Origin: an uncultured Desulfosarcina sp.
GTDB lineage: Bacteria > Desulfobacterota > Desulfobacteria > Desulfobacterales > Desulfosarcinaceae
Assembly (NCBI RefSeq): GCF_963668215.1
Contig: NZ_OY764190.1
Coordinates: 434,001-498,000, forward strand
Direction: 5' to 3'
Length of the DNA: 64,000 nucleotides
Shown here: piece after piece, positions 50,076-57,821 of the stretch
Layout of the letters: each line of letters begins with the position of its first letter
Position numbering within the stretch: position 1 is the first letter of the stretch
The notes under the pieces: generated by a model
The model's database searches: none
What the model was told of the DNA's origin: nothing
The model's input: the letters and a program-made list of their open reading frames with translations, nothing else
Program-made: the position numbers and the translations under genes

Positions 50076-50906
50076 ATGAAACCAATCCACCCGGCTACCA
50101 AAAACGGCATTTTCTCGCCCGCCGAACGCTGCGGCGTGATCGCCTTTGCGCTGGCGATACTGCTGGGCGCCGTCGACCTGCGCCTGGCAACGGTGCCGCT
50201 GACCCTACTGGTGATGATGTGCGTTGTGGCCCCCTTTTTGCCCCGGGCCGGATTTTTCTTTCCCGTGATCAGCCACGGCACCACCGGCGAGAACCGAGTG
50301 GCCATCACCTTCGACGACGGCCCGGACCCGGCCACCACGCCACGTCTGCTGGACCTTCTAGAGAAATACCGCGTTCCGGCCACCTTTTTCGTCACCGGCC
50401 GGCGGGCCGCTGTTTATCCCAACCTGATACGAGCCATCATCGACCGGGGCCACGAGATAGGCAACCACTCCTTTCACCACAACAAATACAGAATGTTCTG
50501 GCAGCCGGGCTTGCTGGACCACGAAATCGTTGCCACCCAGCGAGCCCTGGCGCCGCTGGGAATTGTCCCCCTGGCGTTTCGCCCGCCCATCGGCATCACC
50601 ACCCCGGCCATGGGCAAGATTCTGACCGCCCGCAATCTTTTTGCCGTCAACTTCAGTTGCCGGGCCTTCGACGGGGGCAATCGCCGCATCGGACACCTCT
50701 CCCGCAAAATTCTCACCGCCGTCCAACCGGACGACATCGTGCTGCTGCACGATTCGAGGCCCGATACAAACCGCAGCATCGAACCCTGGCTCAACGAAGT
50801 CGAAGCCATCCTCAAGGGCCTTTCGGACAAAGGACTCTCCGCCGTTCCTCTCTCCCGCCTGATTGGGCGACCGGTGATGCGTCGAAAGGATGAGCGGATC
50901 TTTTAA
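50076..50906 (+). CDS. Polysaccharide deacetylase (NodB-like), membrane-anchored
   Basis: 276 residues. Two N-terminal hydrophobic segments (about 18-60) precede the NodB core: AITFDDGPDP (catalytic base and metal Asp), GHEIGNHSFHH (metal His pair), AFRPPIG and VLLHDSRPD. The enzyme removes N- or O-acetyl groups from glycans or glycolipids. In aryl polyene-like loci such proteins accompany the glycosyltransferase. It probably acts on the periplasmic side. Confidence 0.85.
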   Translation: MKPIHPATKNGIFSPAERCGVIAFALAILLGAVDLRLATVPLTLLVMMCVVAPFLPRAGFFFPVISHGTTGENRVAITFDDGPDPATTPRLLDLLEKYRVPATFFVTGRRAAVYPNLIRAIIDRGHEIGNHSFHHNKYRMFWQPGLLDHEIVATQRALAPLGIVPLAFRPPIGITTPAMGKILTARNLFAVNFSCRAFDGGNRRIGHLSRKILTAVQPDDIVLLHDSRPDTNRSIEPWLNEVEAILKGLSDKGLSAVPLSRLIGRPVMRRKDERIF

Positions 50907-51003
50907 GACAACAGGAACTACATACCTGGCTTACAAAGTGCTCAAGGGACAAGGCGAAGACCGCACCGTCCTTGATACCGGAAGACATATGGCCATAAAT
51001 CTA

Positions 51004-51044
51004 TTGAAAATACATTATTATTAATGTATAGTTTGACTATACAT
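51004..51044 (+). promoter_or_regulatory. Toxin-antitoxin promoter with 8-bp-arm operator palindrome
   Basis: TTGAAA (51004-51009) and TATAGT (51027-51032) are 17 bases apart. ATGTATAG (51024-51031) and CTATACAT (51037-51044) form a perfect palindrome with a 5-base centre that covers the -10 box. This is the normal site for antitoxin autorepression. The antitoxin gene starts 23 bases later after GGGAGGG. Confidence 0.75.
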
Positions 51045-51066
51045 AACGATACTGGGAGGGACGCTT

Positions 51067-51309
51067 ATGAAGGCGACTATCGTCGATTTGAGATATAAAA
51101 TGAATGATGTGCTGAAAGCCCTTGACAGAAACGAACGGGTCACGGTTCTCTATCGAGGAAGAGTCAAAGGAACCTTAATTCCATCAGGCAAAAAACCCAA
51201 ATTAGGAATCACCGATCATCCCTTTTTTGGCATGTTATCCAGTAGCAACGAAAAATCGGTGCAGGATGTTATGGATGATCTGAGGGGATCAAGATACAAT
51301 GATATTTGA
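51067..51309 (+). CDS. Phd/YefM-type antitoxin
   Basis: 80 residues. The N-terminal half (DLRYKMNDVLKALDRNERVTVLYRGRVKGTLIP) is a Phd/YefM-like DNA-binding fold; the rest is a charged tail likely to wrap the toxin. It overlaps the toxin start by 11 bases. It lies in an AT-rich pocket, suggesting acquisition. A clear operator precedes it. Confidence 0.82.
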   Translation: MKATIVDLRYKMNDVLKALDRNERVTVLYRGRVKGTLIPSGKKPKLGITDHPFFGMLSSSNEKSVQDVMDDLRGSRYNDI

Positions 51310-51676
51310 TACGGATATTTTTATATGGGTCCAGCGAGGCAATGAAAAAGCGGCAAAAATGATGGAAAAATCGGATGAAAAATTTCTTTCCATTCAAACC
51401 TATATGGAACTCTTGCAATGCGCTAAAAATAAAACGCAGCACAAATATGTGAAAAACTTTCTATCATCTTTTGACTTTACAGTTTTGCCGCTGACAGAAA
51501 ACATAGGTCATCGTGCATCCATTTATATTGAAGAATACACCTTATCTTCCGGGCTCAGATCAGGAGATGCCATCATTGCAGCCACCGCTGTCGAGAACGG
51601 ATTGATACTGGCATCAAGCAATTCCAAGCATTTCAGAATAATTAAAGAGCTTCAGTTAAAAACATTCAAACCATAA
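51299..51676 (+). CDS. vapC: PIN-domain toxin (VapC-type ribonuclease)
   Basis: 125 residues. The N-terminal FDTDIFIWV gives the first acidic residue, the Glu of TYMELLQ the second, and LRSGDAIIAATAVENGL the third group; the end reads ASSNSKHF where VapC proteins have T(R/N)xxxHF. VapC toxins cleave tRNA or rRNA until bound by the cognate antitoxin. Gene order and overlap are standard. Confidence 0.85.
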   Translation: MIFDTDIFIWVQRGNEKAAKMMEKSDEKFLSIQTYMELLQCAKNKTQHKYVKNFLSSFDFTVLPLTENIGHRASIYIEEYTLSSGLRSGDAIIAATAVENGLILASSNSKHFRIIKELQLKTFKP

Positions 51677-51729
51677 AGCCTGACCTTCACATGACCGCAA
51701 AAAGCCGCTCCCAGCGAGCGATACGACAG

Positions 51730-51747
51730 GACGGCTCGTGAGCCGTC
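51730..51747. terminator. Perfect palindromic hairpin downstream of the toxin gene
   Basis: GACGGCTC/GAGCCGTC (51730-51747) can form a stem with a tiny loop, followed by an AT-rich stretch TATTTAAGATTTT. It may end the toxin-antitoxin transcript before the synthetase gene, whose AAGGAG site lies 16 bases further on. Confidence 0.45.
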
Positions 51748-51774
51748 GCCTATTTAAGATTTTAAGGAGTTCCA

Positions 51775-53922
51775 ATGGCCACCAATCCGCTGCATCGCTT
51801 GATGAACCCGTCTTCCATCGCCACCTTCGGGGCGAACAACAACTTCATGAAAATGGGAACCCTGCAGGCCCTGAGTATTATCAAAGACGGGTACGCGGGA
51901 AAGTTCTACCCCGTTCACCCCAGAGAAAAAGAGGTCATGGGCCACAAGGCCTACGCCTCCGTGAGTGAACTTCCCGATTCGCCGGATCTGGCGTTTCTCG
52001 TCGTTCCTTCGAGCCAGGTGGTCCCTATCATGGAAGAATTGGGGGAAAAGGGAACCCAAAGCGCTATTATCATCACCGCAGGATTCGGCGAAACCGGTGA
52101 GGACGGGCAGAAGATCCAGGACCGGCTCAATGAAATTTCCCGGCAGTACGGAATCCGCTTTCTCGGACCCAACTGCATGGGCATCATCAACAGCGAGATT
52201 TCACTGAATACCACGGTCATGCCCTACCCGTTAGTAAAAGGTTCATTCGGGTTCGCCTCCCAGAGCGGCACCTATCTGACCCAGACCATACCCTATCTGA
52301 AAAAGCGGGGGATTCGGTTCAGCAAAGCCATCAGCGTAGGCAACAGCGCCAACATTGATATCACCGATGCCCTCGAATACCTGGGAGAGGACGAACAGAC
52401 CAAAGCCATCTCCCTTTATATCGAAAGCATCAAGGATGTCCGGCGCTTTGTCGATGTGGCCCGCAGGATCACCCCACACAAACCCGTGCTGGCCCAGTAT
52501 GTGGGCGGCTCCGGTGCCGGGTCAAGGTCTGCCTTGAGCCATACGGGCTCCATGGCAGCGCCGGACCACCTTTACGAGGGGATGTTCCGCCAGGCAGGCG
52601 TCATCCGCGTCCAGTCCATTGAAGAACTCTACGGGTACGGGAACATGCTCGCCCAGCAGCCTGCATTGCAAGGCCGGCGGATCGGTATCCTGACCAATTC
52701 GGGCGGACCCGGTTCGGCCATGGCCAACGCCCTGGAAAAAGCCGGGCTGGATGTTCCGAAATTTTCGGAAGCGCTCCAGTCCAGAATCCGGCCCCTTGTG
52801 TACGACCACGCCCCCTGCGGCAACCCCGTGGACCTGACTTTCCACCTGGATATTGACACGCTTACCCAGAAAATTCCTGCCATCATCCTGGAAAGCGGTG
52901 AAGTAGACGGCCTGGTGCTTCACGGCGCCTTGCGCAGAGGATATCTCATTGAAATCTACGATCACATCAAAGAAGCATTGAGCAATGCCCCGGTGGATGC
53001 GTTGTTGAAGGATTTTCAGGCGATTCCGGAGCAGAGTCTCGCCCTTGTATCCACCTACAAGAAACCGGTCGGCATCTCCAGCTTCTACGACCGGGACGAC
53101 GATTATACTGTCGCCTACCAGGACCATGGCATACCGGTGTTCGACTCCCCGGAAAAAACGGCCGGCGCCATGGGTGCCCTTTACAGTCATTTCAAAGTCC
53201 GTCAGCGCCCGCCCTGGCACCCTCCGGTCGTCACTTCTCCCCCGGCCGCGGCCATAGATCTGATCCGGGAATGCCGAGACCACGGGCAGGGTAATCTCGA
53301 TGAATACAATTCCAAATGTTTCTTAAAAGCCTGGGGATTGCCGGTGAATGAAGAGACCCTGGTCCACAACAGCGACGAAGCGATACAGGCCGCTGACACA
53401 TTAGGGTATTCCATCGTTCTCAAGGCCAGTTCTCCAGACATCCGCCACAAAACCGGCAAGGGATTCATCCAACTGGATCTTGATTCGGCCAGTGCGGTGG
53501 CCGATGCCTATGAGAAGATTCAAGGTGCCGCAGGCAAACCGGTTCCCGTATTGGTTGGCCGGATGCTGAAGGGCAAACGGGAGTTTGTCGCCGGCATCGT
53601 GGACCACCAGGGGTTCGGCCCCTCGGTCATGTTCGGGTTCGGGGGGATTTTTGCCGAGGCGTTGGACGATGTGGTTTTCAGGCCGGCACCGCTCAGCATC
53701 GAGGATGCCGAAGAGATGATCGCGGACATCCGGTCGAAAAAGTTGCTGGAAGAATTCCGGGGCATGCCCGCGGTGAATACGAAAGCCCTGGCCGAAATCA
53801 TTCATAGGTTGAGCCTGATCCCCCTGGCGCATCCCGAAATCGGGGAAATCGACATCAACCCGTTGATCGTTGAAAAGGACCAACCTGTTGCCGTGGATGC
53901 CCTGGTGGTGCTCAAGCCATAG
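51775..53922 (+). CDS. ADP-forming acyl-CoA (acetyl-CoA type) synthetase, fused alpha-beta form
   Basis: 715 residues. N-terminal CoA-binding domain (NPSSIATFGANNNFMKMG), succinyl-CoA-ligase-like domain with GNSANIDITDALEYL and the phosphohistidine in ALSHTGSMA, then a C-terminal ATP-grasp domain (LKAWGLPVNEETLV, LKASSPDIRHKTGKG, FGFGGIFAEALDDV). The order alpha-beta is usual for bacterial fused forms. It interconverts acyl-CoA with ADP and acid with ATP and CoA, giving substrate-level phosphorylation during acid or amino acid degradation. ATG 51775 follows AAGGAG. Confidence 0.9.
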   Translation: MATNPLHRLMNPSSIATFGANNNFMKMGTLQALSIIKDGYAGKFYPVHPREKEVMGHKAYASVSELPDSPDLAFLVVPSSQVVPIMEELGEKGTQSAIIITAGFGETGEDGQKIQDRLNEISRQYGIRFLGPNCMGIINSEISLNTTVMPYPLVKGSFGFASQSGTYLTQTIPYLKKRGIRFSKAISVGNSANIDITDALEYLGEDEQTKAISLYIESIKDVRRFVDVARRITPHKPVLAQYVGGSGAGSRSALSHTGSMAAPDHLYEGMFRQAGVIRVQSIEELYGYGNMLAQQPALQGRRIGILTNSGGPGSAMANALEKAGLDVPKFSEALQSRIRPLVYDHAPCGNPVDLTFHLDIDTLTQKIPAIILESGEVDGLVLHGALRRGYLIEIYDHIKEALSNAPVDALLKDFQAIPEQSLALVSTYKKPVGISSFYDRDDDYTVAYQDHGIPVFDSPEKTAGAMGALYSHFKVRQRPPWHPPVVTSPPAAAIDLIRECRDHGQGNLDEYNSKCFLKAWGLPVNEETLVHNSDEAIQAADTLGYSIVLKASSPDIRHKTGKGFIQLDLDSASAVADAYEKIQGAAGKPVPVLVGRMLKGKREFVAGIVDHQGFGPSVMFGFGGIFAEALDDVVFRPAPLSIEDAEEMIADIRSKKLLEEFRGMPAVNTKALAEIIHRLSLIPLAHPEIGEIDINPLIVEKDQPVAVDALVVLKP

Positions 53923-53960
53923 GGCTGTGGCCTTCGGCGGCTATAAAACACAACTTGATA

Positions 53961-53979
53961 TAGCATGGGTACCGTGCTA
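53961..53979 (+). promoter_or_regulatory. Operator-like imperfect palindrome before higB
   Basis: TAGCA and TGCTA arms (53961-53965 and 53975-53979) enclose a GGTACC centre, 10 bases before the higB ATG. HigA-type antitoxins bind such sites. The remaining part of the promoter is not clear. Confidence 0.4.
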
Positions 53980-53989
53980 CCGTGTATTC

Positions 53990-54112
53990 ATGATACGTTC
54001 ATTCAAAAACCAAGGTACTGCAGATATTTTCGATGGGAAAAACAGTAAAAATGCCCGAAGATTATGCCCCCAAAATTTATGGAAGGTTGCTGCAAGAAAA
54101 CTGGAGCAAATT
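53990..54112 (+). pseudogene. higB: higB toxin, 5' fragment interrupted by insertion sequence
   Basis: Codons 1-41 (MIRSFKNQGTADIFDGKNSK...) match the N-terminus of HigB/RelE-family toxins. The reading frame is broken exactly at the IS insertion. Joining codon 41 to 55425 in the same frame gives a 98-residue HigB, the normal length, so the gene was intact before transposition. Confidence 0.9.
54104..54112. repeat. Target site duplication, left copy
   Basis: GAGCAAATT at 54104-54112 is repeated exactly at 55416-55424, flanking the IS. Nine bases agrees with IS4-type transposition. Confidence 0.92.
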
Positions 54113-55415
54113 CAGTAATTTCCGGCTAAGTACTTGCATTAACGGTATGTAATTCTTGCTCTTTAAAATTTGAATCAGGGGGTTTGCCAAAAACACCAGC
54201 GCGTAATTCATTCCGGATTTTTATGCGCAGTTGGCGGACTCTCTTGATGGAAACGCGCTCGTTAAATTGGCGATGGCAATAGATTGCCAGCAACAAATAG
54301 GTGATCAGACCTGCCAGAATTTGCACCATCAAGCCATGCTCGCTCCTGGCGATGAGATGATACACTTTAAGGTGCCGTTTCCACCAAGCGAAAAAATTTT
54401 CGATATCCCATCGGAGCTTATAGGCAGTGGCGATTTGCTCGGCAGTTAAATCAAAACGATTCGTAGCGATCCAGTATTTAACGCGATCCACCTCGTAACC
54501 CACCAAACGAAGTGGGGTTTGTGTTTGATTGACTTCCGTGGTGCCCAGAACAACGATGGCATCAAAAAAAACGATACTATCAGAGGCAATGGGGTTTTGT
54601 TTAATGATCGTTTTCTTGGTGCTGGCTTTAATCCGGCACATAAACAGCTTTCCATCATTCTGCCATTGGTCAAAGCGTTGATGGCTTTGATAACCCCGGT
54701 CCATCACACCGGTTTGACCGTCAGACAGGATCAAGCTGACGAAAGGTCTTTCAGCCCCGTTACCATCGGTAAGATAAAGCTTTCTTGGAATCGCCCGGTT
54801 CAGATCAAAACCGACGTGGACCTTCGCCTTCTTGGATTTTTTACGGTAGTCGGCCCAATGCATGGATAAGGTTGCATCGATGAGGGAACCGTCGATCCCC
54901 ACCAGATCACCGAGTTCGGGATGTTGCTTGGGTAAAATCGAAGATGCCTGAGCTTGTAAGTTCTGATAGACATACATGAACTGTTCAAGTCCCCGGCTGT
55001 TGGTGGCCTCTGAGAAGCTGCTCTTTTTGATTCCGTTTTCTGGTGCGATGGCACTTTTGGCAAAATCATCTTCTTCAAGCACTTGCAGCAGGTGTTGAGC
55101 AGAATGGTGTTCTTCAAGATGAAAGTAAACCAGCGCGCGCAGATGTTCCTCAAAAGTCATCTGCAATGGTCGGTTTCCTTTGGAATCAAGAGCTGGCATC
55201 CGTGATGTTGCCTCAGTCGCTGGTTGAAAAAAAGAGAAAAACTCCAGGGCATTGAGCTTTTGGAAAGGGTCGAATGTGCGTGGCATGTATAACCTCTTGA
55301 TATAATAGGGCATACAAAACGCCGCCCATATTGACGACCCAATGTCAAGCAAAAATATCGTTTAACCTGCTGATTTTAAATTATTTTTATGCAATTCCTT
55401 AACCGGATTTTACTG
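54113..55415 (-). mobile_element. Complete IS4-type insertion sequence, 1,303 bp
   Basis: The left end CAGTAATTTCCGGCTAAG and the complement of the right end, CAGTAAAATCCGGTTAAG, are imperfect inverted repeats matching over roughly 29 bases. A 9-base direct repeat flanks the element. It carries one transposase gene on the minus strand. A second copy, nearly identical over 419 bases, is at the window start. High identity and clean ends indicate recent activity. Confidence 0.93.
54126..55286 (-). CDS. IS4-family transposase
   Basis: 386 residues from ATG 55286, with AAGAGG upstream. DDE residues: Asp in VGIDGSLIDA, Asp in VMDRGYQSH, and Glu in YKLRWDIENFFAWWK, which fits the IS4 YREK spacing (Y-2-R-3-E-6-K) exactly. 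It ends 13 bases inside the left terminus. No frameshift is seen, so the element is probably autonomous. Confidence 0.9.
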   Translation of the reverse strand: MPRTFDPFQKLNALEFFSFFQPATEATSRMPALDSKGNRPLQMTFEEHLRALVYFHLEEHHSAQHLLQVLEEDDFAKSAIAPENGIKKSSFSEATNSRGLEQFMYVYQNLQAQASSILPKQHPELGDLVGIDGSLIDATLSMHWADYRKKSKKAKVHVGFDLNRAIPRKLYLTDGNGAERPFVSLILSDGQTGVMDRGYQSHQRFDQWQNDGKLFMCRIKASTKKTIIKQNPIASDSIVFFDAIVVLGTTEVNQTQTPLRLVGYEVDRVKYWIATNRFDLTAEQIATAYKLRWDIENFFAWWKRHLKVYHLIARSEHGLMVQILAGLITYLLLAIYCHRQFNERVSIKRVRQLRIKIRNELRAGVFGKPPDSNFKEQELHTVNAST

Positions 55416-55424
55416 GAGCAAATT
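55416..55424. repeat. Target site duplication, right copy
   Basis: Exact repeat of the 9 bases at 54104-54112. It encodes Glu-Gln-Ile of HigB in frame. Confidence 0.92.
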
Positions 55425-55598
55425 GATTCTACATCAAACCTTGACGATTTAATAATCCCCCCAGGTAATCGATTAGAGGCATTGTCGGGAAATCGTGCCG
55501 GCCAATATAGTGTACGAATTAATGAACAGTATCGTGTATGTTTTGAATGGAGCAATGGTAATGCAGACAACATCGAAATTATCGATTATCACAGATAA
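55425..55598 (+). pseudogene. higB: higB toxin, 3' fragment
   Basis: Continues HigB from residue 42 (DSTSNLDDLIIPPGNRLEAL, then YSVRINEQYRVCFEW and the typical end IEIIDYHR). The conserved region with the basic and aromatic residues of the RelE fold is here. An open frame starting inside the IS (ATG 55389) could give a fusion of 69 residues lacking the first helices, unlikely to be toxic. Confidence 0.88.
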
Positions 55599-55611
55599 TT
55601 TAGGAGGAAAT

Positions 55612-55935
55612 ATGGTTAGAGTCCCAAAATATAGAGAGCCGACGCATCCTGGAGAAATGCTGATGGAAGAATTTTTGATCCCAATGTCAATCACTCAACG
55701 TGATTTATCCAAGGCGATCCATGTTCCTTACCAGCGAATTAACGAGATTGTTAATGGGCGGCGTGGTATTACACCCAGCACTGCTTTACGCCTAGCCAAG
55801 TTCTTTAATATGTCAGAAGATTTTTGGCTGAATTTACAGCTTCGTTGGGATTTGTATCGTGCGAAACACTTCGAGGAAAAAGAACTGAGCATGATAAAGC
55901 CCTATACATCCTCTGAACATGCCGTTCATCTTTAA
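55612..55935 (+). CDS. higA: HigA-type antitoxin (XRE family)
   Basis: 107 residues; ATG 55612 follows AGGAGG. VPKYREPTHPGEMLMEEFL is the classical HigA opening, followed by the helix-turn-helix ITQRDLSKAIHVPYQRINEI and the tail SEDFWLNLQLRWDLY. Its toxin gene upstream is disrupted, so it is now an orphan repressor. It may be expressed from the IS right end or not at all. Confidence 0.92.
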   Translation: MVRVPKYREPTHPGEMLMEEFLIPMSITQRDLSKAIHVPYQRINEIVNGRRGITPSTALRLAKFFNMSEDFWLNLQLRWDLYRAKHFEEKELSMIKPYTSSEHAVHL

Positions 55936-56014
55936 AGGGCTGCGAAGCTCTATCTCTCTTGTTCCAATACCTATTTTCATCTCGGTGGGTTCGGTGTCTA
56001 CAACGAAAAACCAT

Positions 56015-56716
56015 TTACAGTCGGATGACGGTTTCCGTAATCAGGTTGCAGAGCATCTCGGAGCTTTGCGATAAAAAGGCATCGAACTCTTTTTGCGCGT
56101 GTTTGCCGGCACTGTCGGAAATCACCCGCATGACGACAAACGGAATTTCGTTGATCGTACAGGTGTAACCGACGGACCCGCCTTCCATTTCGGTGCAGGC
56201 GGCGCCGAATTCGCGCTGCAGCCACTTGATCGTATCGGGATCAGATATGAAACGGTCTCCGGACACGATGGTGCCGACCATCATCGTCGGCGGCGCATCG
56301 CTGGCTTCCGTCACCCGGTCGAACGCTTCGGTGGCCGCCTGGATCATGTCCGGGTCGGCCGGAATCAGACGTTCTATATCAGCCAGTTCCCCGCGGCGCC
56401 GGCCGAATGCCGTCAAATCGATGTCGAATTGAACCACGTGGGAGGACACCACGACATCGCCCTGTGCAAGCCCTTTGAGCAGCCCGCCAGCGACGCCCCC
56501 GAAAATGATCCGTTTACACTGGAACATGTCGATCAGGATCTGGGTACAGATCGCCGCGTTGACCTTCCCCACCCCGCATTTCACAACGGTAACCGGCTGC
56601 TGTCCCAATCTCCCTTGATGAAACTCATACCGGGCTTTGGATAAGGTTGTACACTCCGCGAGCTGTTCACAGATGAGCGCGACTTCTTCATCGAGGGCAC
56701 CTATGATTCCAATCAT
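56015..56716 (-). CDS. mtnN: 5'-methylthioadenosine/S-adenosylhomocysteine nucleosidase
   Basis: 233 residues, standard length. MIGIIGALDEEVALI at the start, VKCGVGKVNAAICTQ, FGGVAGGL, VSGDRFISD, EMEGGSVGYTC (purine-binding Glu) and RVISDSAGKHAQ (catalytic Asp) are the family motifs. The enzyme cleaves MTA, SAH and 5'-deoxyadenosine, the by-product of radical SAM enzymes. Five radical SAM genes in the window give it an obvious partner role. AAGGGGA precedes the ATG. Confidence 0.92.
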   Translation of the reverse strand: MIGIIGALDEEVALICEQLAECTTLSKARYEFHQGRLGQQPVTVVKCGVGKVNAAICTQILIDMFQCKRIIFGGVAGGLLKGLAQGDVVVSSHVVQFDIDLTAFGRRRGELADIERLIPADPDMIQAATEAFDRVTEASDAPPTMMVGTIVSGDRFISDPDTIKWLQREFGAACTEMEGGSVGYTCTINEIPFVVMRVISDSAGKHAQKEFDAFLSQSSEMLCNLITETVIRL

Positions 56717-56874
56717 CGTTCCCCTTTTCGGCCGCTTTCGATCCTCGGCCCTGAAATCCGTTCAATGATGGCAAGCAATGCTTTATCTGGTTCAAGCTTA
56801 TCAACGGCATGGCTGTCGATCAAGTACTTCCTGATCGCTGCATTTGGAATCCGTATTGTTCTTCCGCCGCGTAG

Positions 56875-56895
56875 GGGCGTGGTCCATCCACGCCC
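56875..56895. terminator. Hairpin GGGCGTGG/CCACGCCC downstream of the EamA gene
   Basis: An 8-bp perfect stem around a 5-base loop lies 23 bases past the stop of the minus-strand transporter gene. No clear T-run in that direction, so it may be an intergenic palindrome rather than a true terminator. Confidence 0.4.
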
Positions 56896-56917
56896 GATCA
56901 ACAAAGGCAGAAAAAAT

Positions 56918-57811
56918 TCAACGCCCCTTGCGCACCGCCAGCACCACATTGGCCCCGAAAATCAGCAAAGCCCCTATCCAGCCGATGGGCCCCAGTGCCG
57001 GCTCCGCCGCCAGCCACGGCCCCAGCAGGGCCGCAAGCAGGATGCGCGTAGACGAAATCACCCCGCCCTCCACGGCGGTGACGTATCGAAATCCCAGGGT
57101 GATGAGAAATTGCCCAGCGATACCGGCCCCGCCGCAAAGCACGAGGTAGTAAAGTTCCAGTCCGTCAGGCCAGAAGAAATGGCGGTGGAAACCGGCGAAC
57201 ATCACCACCGATCCCAGACCGAACATGTAAAACAGCACGGTGTTGGCATCGTGGTACTGCCGGCTCAAGTTGAGGTAGAAGATGGCGACCGCGGCGCAGA
57301 CCCCCGAGCATAGCCCCCACAGACTGTTGATGCTAAGCCCGATGTGCCCCGGATTGAGAATCAGCCACACACCGCCCACCGCCACGACCACCATGGCCAC
57401 GGCCACTGGGTCACGCTGGTGGCGGAGAATGATCCAAGACAGCATGGCCACGAATATCGGGTAGGTCATGTTGAGGATATTGGCTTCGGCCACGGAAGTA
57501 TACCGAACCGCCTGGTAAAAGCAGTAAACGGCGATGCAGTTGGCCAGGGTGCGTCCGATGAGCAGATGGTAGCTCTTGGGGGCCGGCCGCTGCCGCCGAA
57601 CACCCATGATCGTGCAGACCACCATGAAGCCCAGCAAAAACCTGAAAAAGGTAAAGTAGGCCGAATCGATGGAGACCGCTTCCCGCGACCAGCGAACGAC
57701 CACGGTGGAGAAATAGAAACAGAAGGCCGAAGCGAATACGGCCGCGCTGCCAAGCAGACCGCGGATAAGCGGAGTTTTGGCGGGTATCGCCGGGCCGGAG
57801 GCATTGTTCAT
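56918..57811 (-). CDS. EamA/DMT-family transporter
   Basis: About 297 residues from ATG 57811 with ten hydrophobic helices and the duplicated EamA repeat. FRFLLGFMVV in repeat 1 and a matching region in repeat 2 (GGVISSTRILLAALLGP) are typical. Family members export amino acids, nucleosides or other metabolites; the substrate is unknown. An ATG 30 bases upstream would overlap the preceding radical SAM gene. It is probably co-transcribed with that gene. Confidence 0.85.
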   Translation of the reverse strand: MNNASGPAIPAKTPLIRGLLGSAAVFASAFCFYFSTVVVRWSREAVSIDSAYFTFFRFLLGFMVVCTIMGVRRQRPAPKSYHLLIGRTLANCIAVYCFYQAVRYTSVAEANILNMTYPIFVAMLSWIILRHQRDPVAVAMVVVAVGGVWLILNPGHIGLSINSLWGLCSGVCAAVAIFYLNLSRQYHDANTVLFYMFGLGSVVMFAGFHRHFFWPDGLELYYLVLCGGAGIAGQFLITLGFRYVTAVEGGVISSTRILLAALLGPWLAAEPALGPIGWIGALLIFGANVVLAVRKGR

Positions 57812-57821
57812 GGCAGGACTT

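Noticed and set aside
56713..56949. 78-codon minus-strand frame just upstream of mtnN
   Set aside because: Its N-terminal half is translated from a GC palindrome, it has no recognised family and no ribosome binding site. A small coupled gene cannot be excluded.
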